A stretch of 64,000 nucleotides of DNA from Saccharopolyspora hirsuta (GCF_008630535.1 NZ_VWPH01000015.1:124001-188000), one strand, 5' to 3'; shown: positions 26,520-35,735, numbered from the stretch's first letter. Notes: generated by a model from the letters alone, not told the origin. Numbers and translations: made by a program.

Positions 26520-27314
26520 TCAGTCGGGGAATCGGACGGTGAGCCCGCCGTCGACGACGAGGTGCTGTCCGGTGATGTAGGAGGCGTCGTCGGAGGTCAG
26601 GAAGCGGATCGCGCGCGCCACCTCGTCAGCGCGGCCGACCCGACCGGCCGGGATGCCGCCGCCAGCTGCGGCCAGCCCGGCCGGGCCCAGCGAGTTCTCC
26701 TCGTCCAGCGACTGCGGGGTTTCGATCAGCCCGGGGATGACGGCGTTGGCGCGGATGCCGCGAGGCGCCAGCTCCACGCCCAGCGAGCGGATCAGCCCGA
26801 GCACACCGGCCTTCGCCGCGGCGTAGTGGGCGTGGTCGCCCCAGCCGTAGACGCCACCGGCGATCGAGGAGACCGCGACCAGCGCGCCGCCTTCGCGCAT
26901 CGCGCCCGCAGCGGAGCGCAGCAGCCGCAGAACGCCGGTGAGGTCCACGTTCAGCATGTCGTCCCAGCGCTCGTCGGTCATCTCGGCGAGCGGCGCGCGG
27001 CGCAGGATCCCGGCGTTGGCCACCGCGATGTCGAGCCTGCCGAACTCGCCCGTCGCGGTCTCGACCAGGTTCTGCACGGCACGCGGGTCGGTCACGTCGG
27101 CCGCGACGGCCAGCGCCCGGCCGCCCGCGGCTTCGACGTCGGCCACCGCCGCGGCGGGGTCGTGCGGGTCGCCGGGGTGGTAGCCGAGGACGCTGGTGAC
27201 ACCGGCGCGGGCGTAGGCCGCGGCCAGCGCCCGGCCGATCCCGCTCGCGCCACCGGTGATCACGGCGACCTTCCCGGCTAGGCCGTCGTCGCGGGCTGCG
27301 TTCTCGGTGTTCAA
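26520..27314 (-). CDS. Short-chain dehydrogenase/reductase
   Basis: A 264-aa classical SDR: TGGASGIGRALAAAYARAG, VANAGILRR, SSIAGGVYG with YAAAK catalytic Tyr/Lys, and C-terminal ITGQHLVVDGGLTV. The start overlaps the MFS stop by four bases, so it is translationally coupled. Paired SDRs with a carrier suggest successive oxidations of one imported compound. Confidence 0.88.
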   Translation of the reverse strand: MNTENAARDDGLAGKVAVITGGASGIGRALAAAYARAGVTSVLGYHPGDPHDPAAAVADVEAAGGRALAVAADVTDPRAVQNLVETATGEFGRLDIAVANAGILRRAPLAEMTDERWDDMLNVDLTGVLRLLRSAAGAMREGGALVAVSSIAGGVYGWGDHAHYAAAKAGVLGLIRSLGVELAPRGIRANAVIPGLIETPQSLDEENSLGPAGLAAAGGGIPAGRVGRADEVARAIRFLTSDDASYITGQHLVVDGGLTVRFPD

Positions 27315-28663
27315 CTCGGATCTCCTGTTCGAGCAGCGGTGGACAGTGCGGCCGGTGCCCCGGCGTCGGACTGCTGGTCGATCCGGCGGGTGCCCAGCAT
27401 CGCCAGCCCGGAGCCGAGCAGGCCGAGCGAACCGGCGCAGAAGGCCGCGGCGGTCATCGACAACCCCGCGCCGACCAGGACCGACAGCACCGCCGAGCCG
27501 ACGATCGCGCCGACCGGGCCCATGATGTGCGCGGTGTTCGGGCCGATCCCGCGGACGTGGGCCGGGAACGACTCGCCCATGTAGAACAGCAGCGCGGCGT
27601 ACGGCCCGGTCAGGAAGAACAGGCCCAGCGCGTAGAGCGGGATGACGAAACCGGGTGCGGCCGGGCCGAGCAGCATCGCGGACATGACCGCGCCGCCGAG
27701 CAACCAGCCGATGATGATCGTGCGGCGGCGGCCGATGCGGTCACCGAGGTGGCCGTGGAACAGGTAGCCGCCGAACCCGGCGGCGTTGGCCAGGATCAGC
27801 ACGATCAGGGCGTTGTCGAACGAGACGCCCTTGGCCTCGATGAGCACGGTGGTGCCCAGCACCGAGAAGACCTGGATAGCCATCCAGTTCAGCAACCACG
27901 CCGCCGACAGGCTGATGGTGTGCTTGCGCAGGCCCGGGGCGAAGACGTCCCGCAGGGTTCCGGTGCGCTCGTCGTCGATGCCCGCCGCGGCGGCGACCTC
28001 GTCGGCCTCGGCGTCGCGGCCGTCCTTCCGGAGCTGCCGCACGTGCCGCATGTTCACGAACACCGGCGACTCGGGCAGGCGCCAGGCCAGCAGGACGATC
28101 ACGATCGCCGGGAAGGTCGCGAACAGGAACACCCCGCGCCACCCGATCGTCGGCAGGAACGCGGCGGTGAGCGCGGCCCCGAGCAGCGCTCCGATCGGCC
28201 ACCCGCTCTGGACCAGGCTGTACCGGAAGCCGCGCTTGCCGTTGCGCCCGTAGACCTCGTTGAGGTAGACGCTGTTGACGACCTCCTCGGAGTAGCCGAG
28301 GCCGGAGAACGAGCGGACCAGGACCATCGAGAGCTTGCCGCCGGTGAGCGCGCTCAGCCCCGAGGTGACCGCGGCACCCGCGGTGGTGATCATCAACGAC
28401 GGCTTGCGGCCCAACCGGTCGAGCATCGGCCCCACCGCGAGCGAGACCACGAAGGTCCCGGCGGTGACCCAGGTGGCCACCGCGGTGCTCTCGGCCGGGC
28501 TCCACCCGAAGTCCGCGGCGATCTCGGGCAGCAGCGTCCCGAACAGCGTGTGGTCGAAGACGCTGAACACCCAGGCCAGGAAGCAGACCAGCGACACCCT
28601 GCGGATCATGCGCTCGCCCAGCGGTCTGCCGCCGGGTGGTAAAGAACCGGTTTTTCCAGTCAT
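27311..28663 (-). CDS. MFS transporter, aromatic/sialic-acid symporter-like
   Basis: A 450-aa carrier with twelve hydrophobic segments, GPMLDRLGRKPSL loop, SEEVVNSVYLNEVYGRNGKRGFRYSLVQSGWPIGALLG after TM4, and PESPVF near the central loop. That pattern is shared by acid symporters of the AAHS/SHS type. It is coupled to the SDR genes and lies downstream of the deacetylase-like gene on the same strand. Confidence 0.86.
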   Translation of the reverse strand: MTGKTGSLPPGGRPLGERMIRRVSLVCFLAWVFSVFDHTLFGTLLPEIAADFGWSPAESTAVATWVTAGTFVVSLAVGPMLDRLGRKPSLMITTAGAAVTSGLSALTGGKLSMVLVRSFSGLGYSEEVVNSVYLNEVYGRNGKRGFRYSLVQSGWPIGALLGAALTAAFLPTIGWRGVFLFATFPAIVIVLLAWRLPESPVFVNMRHVRQLRKDGRDAEADEVAAAAGIDDERTGTLRDVFAPGLRKHTISLSAAWLLNWMAIQVFSVLGTTVLIEAKGVSFDNALIVLILANAAGFGGYLFHGHLGDRIGRRRTIIIGWLLGGAVMSAMLLGPAAPGFVIPLYALGLFFLTGPYAALLFYMGESFPAHVRGIGPNTAHIMGPVGAIVGSAVLSVLVGAGLSMTAAAFCAGSLGLLGSGLAMLGTRRIDQQSDAGAPAALSTAARTGDPS

Positions 28664-28685
28664 GGCAGGGGACTCCCGAGGAGAG

Positions 28686-28711
28686 GGGAGGCGGGTCGGC
28701 GCCCGCCTCCC
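28686..28711 (-). terminator. Hairpin between deacetylase-like and MFS genes
   Basis: A perfect 10-bp GC stem (GGGAGGCGGG with its complement, loop TCGGCG) lies 10 bases after the deacetylase-like stop. Either a partial terminator that lowers downstream expression or an mRNA 3'-end stabiliser inside the unit. Confidence 0.55.
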
Positions 28712-28720
28712 GGAGTGGGG

Positions 28721-29599
28721 TCAGCGGCGCGGGTTGCGCTGCAGGAAGTCGTCGGCGATCTCGTCGAAGGTGACCCAGCGGACGCCTTCGTGCCCGCTGA
28801 TGTGCTCGATGAGCCGCTCGTGCATGAGCAGGTTCTGCGGGCGCCCGGAGACGTCGGGGTGCACGGTCATGGTGAACACCGCGTAGTCGCACTCGCGGTA
28901 GACCCAGTCGAACTGGTCCCGCCACATGACCTCGAGGTCGCGGGGGCTGACGAAGCCGTGGCTGTTCGGGCTGGCCTTGACGAACATCATCGGCGGCAGG
29001 TCGTCGAGGTACCAGGAGGCGGGGATCTCGACCAGGTCGGACTCCTCACCGCGCTGCAGCGGCTTCATCCACGTCTCGGCGGGCCGGTCGTAGTCGATCT
29101 TCGTCCAGGAGTCGCCGACCCGCACGTAGTAGGGCTCGAAGTCGCGGTGCATCAGCGAGTGGTCGTACTTGATGCCCCGCTCCAGCAGGAGTTCGTTGGT
29201 GACCGGGGAGAACTCCCACCACGGCGCGACGTACCCGGTGGGGCGCCTGCCGGTGCGGGTCTCGATCAGCTGGATGCAGTGGTCGAGGATGGCCGATTCC
29301 TGCTCGCGGGTCATCGCGATCGGGTTCTCGTGGCTGTAGCCGTGGACCCCGATCTCGTGCCCGGCCCGCACGCAGGCGTCGAACTGCTCCGGGAAGGTCT
29401 CGATGGAGTGGCCCGGCCAGAACCAGGTCGTCCGCAGCCCGGCGCGGCGGAACATCTCCAGCATCCGCGGCACGGCGACCTCGCCCGCGAACAGGCCGCG
29501 CGAGATGTCGCAGGGGGAGTCCTCGCCCCCGTACGACCCGAGCCACCCGCCGACCGCGTCGACGTCGACTCCGTAGGCCACCAGGATCTCCTTGGCCAT
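28721..29599 (-). CDS. NodB-fold hydrolase similar to H. pylori HP0310 (PgdA)
   Basis: A 292-aa polysaccharide-deacetylase-fold protein. AYGVDVDAVGGWLGSYGGEDSP at the N-terminus, PGHSIETFPEQ, GHEIGVHGYSHENP and YVAPWWEFSPVTNELL recall HP0310, whose relatives include allantoinase PuuE and cyclic imidase-like enzymes. The metal set is Asp of VDVD plus the two His of HGYSH. The ATG at 29599 gives the family N-terminus (MAKEILVAYGVD); a GTG at 29608 is possible. Next to an asparaginase gene, an amidohydrolase role on a cyclic imide or ureide is as likely as cell-wall deacetylation. Confidence 0.82.
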   Translation of the reverse strand: MAKEILVAYGVDVDAVGGWLGSYGGEDSPCDISRGLFAGEVAVPRMLEMFRRAGLRTTWFWPGHSIETFPEQFDACVRAGHEIGVHGYSHENPIAMTREQESAILDHCIQLIETRTGRRPTGYVAPWWEFSPVTNELLLERGIKYDHSLMHRDFEPYYVRVGDSWTKIDYDRPAETWMKPLQRGEESDLVEIPASWYLDDLPPMMFVKASPNSHGFVSPRDLEVMWRDQFDWVYRECDYAVFTMTVHPDVSGRPQNLLMHERLIEHISGHEGVRWVTFDEIADDFLQRNPRR

Positions 29600-29645
29600 G
29601 GCGCTCACTTTCCCTTCGTGTTCGGGTTTTCGCTGTTCTCGGGGA

Positions 29646-30635
29646 TCAACGGCCGACCGCGCCGACGTCGCGCAGCCAGCCGAGGCAGAGCCGCGCGGCG
29701 TCGGTGTCCTCAGTGGACAGCGCGGCCGCCAGCAGCAGTCGGGCCTGCCAGGGGGAGAGGTCCCCGGCGAACACGGCTCCGGCCGCCGCGAGATCGGCGC
29801 TCCCCCCGGCGTAGAGGCCGGTCACCGCGCCTTCGCCGGTTCGGCTCGTGATCAGCACCGGGATGCCGTCCTCCAGCAGCCGCAGGCACGCCTCGGTCGT
29901 GGCGGGCGTGGTGTTGCCCGACCCGAAGGCCGCGATCACGACACCCCGCGCGCCCTGGGCGACGGCGTTGTCCACAGCCGAAGCATCGGCGCCGAGGTAC
30001 TGGGGGATGACGTCCACCCTGGGCAGTTCGGTGGTGCCGGGTGCGAGCAGCGGTGCGTGCGGGGAGGTCCCGATCGCGCGCACACCCGCCTCGTCGACGC
30101 GACCGACGGGCGACCGCCCCGGTGCGGAGAACGCCCGGAGCGCGAGGGTGTGCGACTTGCGCACGCCGATCGCGGGCAGGATCTCGTCGGCGAAGGCGAC
30201 GGTCACCCCGGTACCGACGGCATCCGGAGCCGCGGCCCAGCGGAGTGCGGCGGCCAGGTTGCGCGGACCGTCCGGTGCCGGGTCGTCGAACGGGCGCTGC
30301 GCCCCGGTGAGCACCACCGGCTGCGGACCGGCGTGGGCCAGGGCGAGCAGGAACGCCGCTTCCTCCAACGTGTCGGTCCCGTGCGTGATCACCACGCCGT
30401 CTGCCTCGGCCGCCGCCTGCCGCACGGCCGCCACCAGCGCGAGCACGTCGGACACCCCGGCGGCGAAGCTCGTGATCCCGGTCAGGTCCCGGGGTTCGAC
30501 GTCGATCCCGGTGAGGTCCCAGACGGCTTCTGCTGCGCCGAGCAGTTCGGTGGCGTTCGCGGCCACCCGGCGACCGAGAGCGGTACCGCGGGTGGCGATG
30601 GTGCCACCGGTACCCAGCAGGACGAGGTGCTGCAC
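29646..30635 (-). CDS. Asparaginase-family amidohydrolase
   Basis: A 329-aa asparaginase/glutaminase-type enzyme. GTGGTIA (nucleophile Thr about 12), THGTDTLEE (second Thr-Asp pair), and RKSHT (Lys) reproduce the active site. No signal peptide, so cytoplasmic. It is first in a minus-strand unit with the HP0310-like gene (46 bp after) and divergent from a LacI regulator, with three 12-bp iterons in between. Such control hints at a specific half-amide substrate, though plain asparagine is possible. Confidence 0.9.
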   Translation of the reverse strand: MQHLVLLGTGGTIATRGTALGRRVAANATELLGAAEAVWDLTGIDVEPRDLTGITSFAAGVSDVLALVAAVRQAAAEADGVVITHGTDTLEEAAFLLALAHAGPQPVVLTGAQRPFDDPAPDGPRNLAAALRWAAAPDAVGTGVTVAFADEILPAIGVRKSHTLALRAFSAPGRSPVGRVDEAGVRAIGTSPHAPLLAPGTTELPRVDVIPQYLGADASAVDNAVAQGARGVVIAAFGSGNTTPATTEACLRLLEDGIPVLITSRTGEGAVTGLYAGGSADLAAAGAVFAGDLSPWQARLLLAAALSTEDTDAARLCLGWLRDVGAVGR

Positions 30636-30647
30636 AGTGCCTCCGCC

Positions 30648-30683
30648 AACGATTGCGCTATCGATTGCGCTAACGATTGCGTA
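30648..30683. promoter_or_regulatory. Three tandem 12-bp iterons (operator array)
   Basis: AACGATTGCGCT, ATCGATTGCGCT and AACGATTGCGTA run head to tail at 30648-30659, 30660-30671 and 30672-30683. They start 13 bp upstream of the asparaginase start codon, in the promoter shared with the LacI gene. Likely the regulator's binding array. Confidence 0.65.
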
Positions 30684-30774
30684 GCATCATGCGGGGGATG
30701 CCGATCGCCGTCAAGAGGGGACTTGGGGTGGGGGACAATGTGCGTGATCGGGACTGCGGAGGGAAGAGATCACG

Positions 30775-31824
30775 GTGGCTGACGGAATGGTCGACTTCGG
30801 GGCACCCGACCCGGGGTCAGCTGCGGAGAGCTCCTCGCGACCCGCGACGCTCGCCGACATCGCCCAAGCCGCCGGGGTGCACCCGACCACGGTCTCCCGC
30901 GCGCTGCGCGGTGGCGAGGGGGTGGGCAGGCGGACCGCCGAGCGCGTCCGCGCGGTGGCCCAGGAGCTGGGCTACCTGCCCAACCCGGCCGCGGCGAGCC
31001 TGCGCACCGGCCGGTCCACCATGCTCGGCGTCGTCGTGCCGAGGCTGACCGACATCGTGCTGGCCACGATCTACGAGGGGATCGAGAGCGGCTCGGCCGA
31101 CGCGGGCTACCAGACGGTCGTGGCCAACAGCGGGGACGACCTGGCGACCCAGCGGATGCGGGTCGAAACGCTGCTGGCGGCCAGGGTGGACGGCCTGATC
31201 CTCGGCGACGCCCGCAGCGACGCGGACCTGGTGCCGGAGCTGGTCGACCGCGGCAACCGGGTGGTGCTGACCTCCCGCCGGCTACCGGGAATCCTCTCGG
31301 TCACCTGCGACGACCTCCACGGAGGCCGCCTCGCGGCCGAACACCTCCTCGAGCTCGGCCACCGGGACCTCGCCGTGATCGCGGGCGAGCCCTACGCCTC
31401 CACCGGAGTCGAACGAACCGAAGGCTTCCGAACCGCGTGCGCCGAAGCGGGTGTCGAGATCCGCGAGGGCTACGTCGTGCAGTCGAGCTTCGACGTGCGC
31501 GGCGGCCGCGAAGCGGCGGAATCCCTCCTCCGCCTGAACCCGCGCCCCACAGCGCTTTTCGCGGTCAACGACTTCGCCGCAATAGGTGCGATGGGGGCGA
31601 TCCGCGACGCGGGCCTGCAGGTCGGCCGCGACGTGGCGGTGGTCGGCTTCAACGACGTCCCCCTGGCGGCCCAGCTCCCGGTCCCCCTGACCTCCATCCG
31701 CTCCCCGATGTGGGAGATGGGCCGAGAAGCGGCCCGAACCCTGGTCCGCCTGATCAACGACCAACCCTGCGCCTCGAAAACCCTCACCCCCCACCTCCAA
31801 CCCCGAGCCTCCACCCTGGGGTGA
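30775..31824 (+). CDS. LacI-family transcriptional regulator
   Basis: A 349-aa LacI protein: helix-turn-helix TLADIAQAAGVHPTTVSRALRG (about 24-45), hinge LGYLPNPAAASLRTGRS, then a sugar-binding-like effector domain (VDGLILGDARSD, FAVNDFAAIGAMGAIRDAGLQVGRDVAVVGFND). The first 22 residues before the DNA-binding domain are unusual. GAGGGAAGAGATCACG precedes the GTG. By position it controls the asparaginase/deacetylase/SDR unit and itself. Confidence 0.9.
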   Translation: MADGMVDFGAPDPGSAAESSSRPATLADIAQAAGVHPTTVSRALRGGEGVGRRTAERVRAVAQELGYLPNPAAASLRTGRSTMLGVVVPRLTDIVLATIYEGIESGSADAGYQTVVANSGDDLATQRMRVETLLAARVDGLILGDARSDADLVPELVDRGNRVVLTSRRLPGILSVTCDDLHGGRLAAEHLLELGHRDLAVIAGEPYASTGVERTEGFRTACAEAGVEIREGYVVQSSFDVRGGREAAESLLRLNPRPTALFAVNDFAAIGAMGAIRDAGLQVGRDVAVVGFNDVPLAAQLPVPLTSIRSPMWEMGREAARTLVRLINDQPCASKTLTPHLQPRASTLG

Positions 31825-31831
31825 TCGAAGG

Positions 31832-32851
31832 TCAGTTGGGCCCCAGGGTGTCGTGGACTTTTTGTCCGAGGTGGATGTCGTTTTCTCGGGGGATCCACTG
31901 GCGGCGGAGGACTGCTAGGGCCGTTGACATGTTCAGGCCGTTGATGCCGGGGAGGGCTCCGATGTCTTCGGTCGTGAAGCGGGCCAGGTGCGCTTCGTCT
32001 CGGAAGACTCCGTGGTGGGTGATCGCTGCTGGGCCTGCCGTCATCACCGTGAAGCGGCCGGACGGGTGGGCTCCCAGGGATTTCAGGACCTCTGGGACGT
32101 GTTGGGGTTGGACGTCCAGGGTCAGCAGGGCCGTGATCGGGTAGCCCAGGACCGCCGGTTCGATCTCCACTCGGGGGCGGGCCGCTCCCTTCTCCAGGAC
32201 CGACTGGATCAGGCGGTACGCCGTCGAGCGGCTCACGTCCAGTTCTCGGGCCGCTTGCGCGGCGGTGAGGCGGCCGTCCTCGACGAGGAGGCGCAGGACC
32301 GCGAACTCGGCTTCGCTGAGCGGGTCCAGGGTTTCCGGGGGTGAGCCCGGGTCGGCGTCGGCGTGCTCGCGGAGCGCTGCTTCTTGTTCTGGGGTCAGGC
32401 GGTTCAGGTGCCAGGACACCGCGTGGCGGGACATGCTCAGGACCAGGTGGGACTGGATGGACGCGATGCCCGGTGTCGCGGGGAGGGTGCGGGTCAGCAG
32501 GCCGCGCAGGTCGGTTCCGGGCAGCGGGTAGATGGTGCAGTAGATGTCCGCGTCGCCGCTGGTGATCAGGATGGACTGGGCTTCCGGGATCTGCTGGACC
32601 GCGGCGGCGACCTCGGTCGTCGCGCCGGGTTCGCACTTGATCCACACCACGTACGGGTTGCCGGTGATCAGCAGCGACCAGTGCGCCGTGGAGATGAAGC
32701 GCAGCAGGCGCTGGTCCTGCAGGCGCTGGATCCGGCGGCCGACGGTGGTCGCCGAGCTGCCCAGGACCTCGGCCACGGCGTTCAGCGGCGCGCGGGGCGC
32801 GAGCTGCAGCGCGGCGACGAGGTCGAGGTCCGCGTCATCCAGATGTTGCAC
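31832..32851 (-). CDS. Lrp/AsnC regulator, tandem two-domain form
   Basis: A 339-aa protein with two AsnC-like units: first helix-turn-helix LDLVAALQLAPRAPLNAVAEVLGSSATTVGRRIQRL, RAM-like sensor to about 150, then a second helix-turn-helix (FAVLRLLVEDGRLTAAQAARELDVSRSTAYRLIQ) and sensor. GTG at 32851, chosen because GAGGTGACACT lies upstream and it opens the first DNA-binding domain. Divergent from the AbgT/M20 operon, so it probably responds to an amino acid or peptide released by that pathway. Confidence 0.88.
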   Translation of the reverse strand: MQHLDDADLDLVAALQLAPRAPLNAVAEVLGSSATTVGRRIQRLQDQRLLRFISTAHWSLLITGNPYVVWIKCEPGATTEVAAAVQQIPEAQSILITSGDADIYCTIYPLPGTDLRGLLTRTLPATPGIASIQSHLVLSMSRHAVSWHLNRLTPEQEAALREHADADPGSPPETLDPLSEAEFAVLRLLVEDGRLTAAQAARELDVSRSTAYRLIQSVLEKGAARPRVEIEPAVLGYPITALLTLDVQPQHVPEVLKSLGAHPSGRFTVMTAGPAAITHHGVFRDEAHLARFTTEDIGALPGINGLNMSTALAVLRRQWIPRENDIHLGQKVHDTLGPN

Positions 32852-32896
32852 AGTGTCACCTCGAAGTGAACTATTCGCCCGACCTATCCGTCGATG

Positions 32897-32951
32897 TTGA
32901 CACATTACTCCACTCGTGTGTTTGATGCTGGATCAAATCACCGACCGGTGA
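32897..32951 (+). promoter_or_regulatory. Candidate promoter and regulator sites for AbgT operon
   Basis: TTGACA at 32897-32902 with a weak -10 at 32921-32926 fits a promoter. Inverted repeats TTTGAT-N5-ATCAAA (32921-32937) and TCACC-N4-GGTGA (32938-32951) cover the start region. The AT-rich first repeat is a fair Lrp-type site. Confidence 0.4.
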
Positions 32952-32966
32952 TGAGGGGAGGAAGTC

Positions 32967-34514
32967 TTGGGCACGGTGGCGAAGCAGCGGCGTTCGGTGA
33001 CGTCGTTGGTGATGCGCGCGCTCGACGTGGTGGATCGGGTGGGCAACAAGCTGCCGCACCCGTTCTGGCTCTTCGTGATCCTGAGCGCGCTGGTGGTGCT
33101 GGCCAGCTGGTTGCTGTCCGCGCTCGGGGTCTCCGCCGTCTCGCCGGTGGACGGCAAGGTCGTCGAGGTCAAGAACCTGATCTCGGGTCCCGGCGTGCAG
33201 ATGATGCTCGGCGACCTGATCGACAACTTCGTCAACTTCCCGCCGCTCGGGATGATCGTGGTCGTCATGCTCGGCGTCGCGATCGCGGACAAGTCCGGGC
33301 TGCTGGCCGCGATGATGCGGGCCGCGCTGGCCAGGGTGCCCGCCGGGCTGGTCACCTTCGCCGTCGCGCTGACCTCGATGTTCGCCCACATCGCCTCGGA
33401 CGCGGCGTTCGTGGTGATGATCCCGCTGGCGATGATCGCGTTCCGCGCGGTGGGCCGCAGCCCGATCATCGGCGCCGTGGTCGCCTACGTGGCGGTCGGC
33501 GGCGCCAGCAGCATCAGCCCGGTGATCGAGGCCTCCGACGCCGTGTTCGCCGGGCTGACCACCTCGGCCGCGCACACCATCGACCCGAGCTACGTGGTCA
33601 CCCCGGTGGCCAACTACTACTTCTCGCTGGCGTCCTCGCTGCTGCTGTCGGTCTCGATCACGGTGGTGACCGAGCTCGTCGTCGCCCGCCGGGTCGCCGC
33701 CATGAACGCCGCCGAGCCGGAGCTGACCGACGTCGAGGAGCTGCCGGACATGTCGCTGTCCGCGGCCGAGCGCAAGGGCGTGCGGCGGGCGCTGGTCGCC
33801 GCCGCGCTGTACCTCGCCGTCGTCGTCCTCGCGGTGCTGCCGGGCGGCTCGCCGCTGCGCGGCGAGGACGGGTCCATCGTGGACTCGGTGCTGATGGACA
33901 ACGTCGCGGTGGTCATGATGCTGTTCTTCATGGTCATCGGCACCGTCTACGGCGTGACGGTGCGGACCATCACCTCGCCCAAGGACTTCCCCGAGCTGAT
34001 GGGGCAGGGGCTGCGCGAGCTGGTCCCGGTGCTGGTGCTGTTCTTCGCCGTCTCGCAGTTCCTCGCCTACTTCAAGTGGACCAACATCGGCCAGGTCATC
34101 GCCATCGGCGGGGCGGGTCTGCTGGACTCGATGGACGCGCCGGTGGTGGTGATCTTCCTCGGCGCGGTGCTGCTGATCAGCGTGCTGAACCTGCTGCTCA
34201 CCAGCGGTTCGGCGATGTGGGCGCTGGTCGCCCCGGTGCTGGTGCCGATGCTGATGCTGCTGCACATCCAGCCGGAGACCACGCAGGCGCTGTTCCGCAT
34301 CGCCGACGCGCCCACCAACAGCCTCACCCCGATGAGCCCGTACTTCGTGATCGCGCTCGGGTTCATCCGCCGCTACCGCCCGTCCGCCGGGATCGGCACG
34401 CTCATGTCGCTGGTCCTGCCGCTGGCGCTGGTCAACCTGACCGTCTGGGTGCTGATGTTCCTGGCCTGGTACGCCCTCGGCCTCCCGCTGGGCCCCGGCG
34501 TTCCGATCCGATGA
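32967..34514 (+). CDS. AbgT-family transporter
   Basis: A 515-aa AbgT-type carrier: DRVGNKLPHPFWLFV at the N-terminus, SDAAFVVMIPLAMIAF, SSISPVIEASDAVFAGLTT and NLLLTSGSAMWALVAPVLVPM are family hallmarks. AbgT imports p-aminobenzoyl-glutamate, and other members export sulfonamides. TTG start with GGGGAGG five bases upstream. The ATGA overlap with an M20 peptidase mirrors abg operons, so uptake followed by amide cleavage is likely. Confidence 0.92.
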   Translation: MGTVAKQRRSVTSLVMRALDVVDRVGNKLPHPFWLFVILSALVVLASWLLSALGVSAVSPVDGKVVEVKNLISGPGVQMMLGDLIDNFVNFPPLGMIVVVMLGVAIADKSGLLAAMMRAALARVPAGLVTFAVALTSMFAHIASDAAFVVMIPLAMIAFRAVGRSPIIGAVVAYVAVGGASSISPVIEASDAVFAGLTTSAAHTIDPSYVVTPVANYYFSLASSLLLSVSITVVTELVVARRVAAMNAAEPELTDVEELPDMSLSAAERKGVRRALVAAALYLAVVVLAVLPGGSPLRGEDGSIVDSVLMDNVAVVMMLFFMVIGTVYGVTVRTITSPKDFPELMGQGLRELVPVLVLFFAVSQFLAYFKWTNIGQVIAIGGAGLLDSMDAPVVVIFLGAVLLISVLNLLLTSGSAMWALVAPVLVPMLMLLHIQPETTQALFRIADAPTNSLTPMSPYFVIALGFIRRYRPSAGIGTLMSLVLPLALVNLTVWVLMFLAWYALGLPLGPGVPIR

Positions 34515-35713
34515 CCCGTTCCCCGCGCAGGAAGGTGCTCGAATTGTCCGCGAAGGCGTTGTCCACGTGGTGCCGAGGTCGGCTGGACGAGCTGCTCGGC
34601 GATGTCTCGATGCTCGTGCACCACGAGACGCCCAGCACCGGCAAGGCGTTGCTGGACGATGCCGCCGACTCGATCCTCGCCTGGCTGCGGGAGCGGCTCG
34701 GCGAGCCGACCGAGGTGGTCCGCCACGAGCACGCCGAGCACGGCGACCTGCTGGAGGTGACCTACGCCGGGACCACCGCCGCGCCGGTGCTCCTGGTCGG
34801 CCACTACGACACGGTGTGGCCAGCGGGGACGGTGGACCGCTGGCCGTTCGCCGTGCGGGAGGACGGGACGGCGACCGGGCCGGGCGTCTACGACATGAAA
34901 ACCGGTCTGGTCACCGGGGTTTGGGCGGTCCTGGCGCTGCGGGAGGCCGGGTTGCCGTGCCCGGCGGTCCGGTTCATGTTCAACGGGGACGAGGAGCTCG
35001 GCAGCCCGATGTCCCGGCCGCACATCGAGCGCGCCGCGCCGGACTGCCGAGCCACCCTGGTGCTGGAGCCGGGCGTGGGCTGGGACGTCAAGGCGGAGCG
35101 CAAGGGTGTCGGGATCTTCACCATCACCACCCGCGGCGTGGAGGCGCACTCCGGCAACGACCCGACCGGGGGAGCCAGCGCGATCCACGCGCTCGCCGAC
35201 ATCATCCACCGGATCTCCCGGGAGGCCGACCTCGACCGCGGGACGTCGATCAACGTCGGCACGATCAGCGGCGGCACCGCCCGCAACGTCATCGCGGGGG
35301 AGGCCACCTGCCTCATCGACGTCCGGGTCGCCGAGCAGTCCGAAGTGGAGCGGATCGATGCCGTCTTCGCCGACCTGGCCGCCGCCGACCCGCGCGTCCA
35401 GGTGCAGGTGGAGGGGCGGTGGAGCCGCCCGCCGATGCGGCTCACCCCGGTGAGCCGGGAGCTGTTCGAGCTGGCCGACGAGGTCGCCGCGTCCGTGCGC
35501 GCACCGCTGGAACCGATCAGCGTCGGCGGCGGGAGCGACGCGAACTTCGTGTCCGCCCTGGGGTTTCCGGTGCTCGACGGCCTCGGCGCGTCCGGCGAGG
35601 GCGCGCACGCCCTGCACGAGCACGTGATCGTCGACCGCATCCCCGACCGGGTTGCTCTCGTCGCCGGGATCCTGGCCGAGCTCGCCGAGGAGCAGTCCGG
35701 CGGGCGGGCGTAG
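34511..35713 (+). CDS. M20-family metallopeptidase, carboxypeptidase G2-like
   Basis: A 400-aa zinc peptidase. LLVGHYDTVWP (His/Asp), GPGVYDMKTG (bridging Asp), FNGDEELGSP (catalytic and ligand Glu), and the dimerisation domain follow; EGAHALHEHV near the end supplies the last His. The pattern matches glutamate carboxypeptidase (CPG2) types that cut folate or N-acyl-glutamate. Coupled to the AbgT carrier. Likely substrate: p-aminobenzoyl-glutamate or an acyl-amino acid. Confidence 0.9.
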   Translation: MTRSPRRKVLELSAKALSTWCRGRLDELLGDVSMLVHHETPSTGKALLDDAADSILAWLRERLGEPTEVVRHEHAEHGDLLEVTYAGTTAAPVLLVGHYDTVWPAGTVDRWPFAVREDGTATGPGVYDMKTGLVTGVWAVLALREAGLPCPAVRFMFNGDEELGSPMSRPHIERAAPDCRATLVLEPGVGWDVKAERKGVGIFTITTRGVEAHSGNDPTGGASAIHALADIIHRISREADLDRGTSINVGTISGGTARNVIAGEATCLIDVRVAEQSEVERIDAVFADLAAADPRVQVQVEGRWSRPPMRLTPVSRELFELADEVAASVRAPLEPISVGGGSDANFVSALGFPVLDGLGASGEGAHALHEHVIVDRIPDRVALVAGILAELAEEQSGGRA

Positions 35714-35735
35714 TCGTCCGGTGCGGTGCGGTGCT

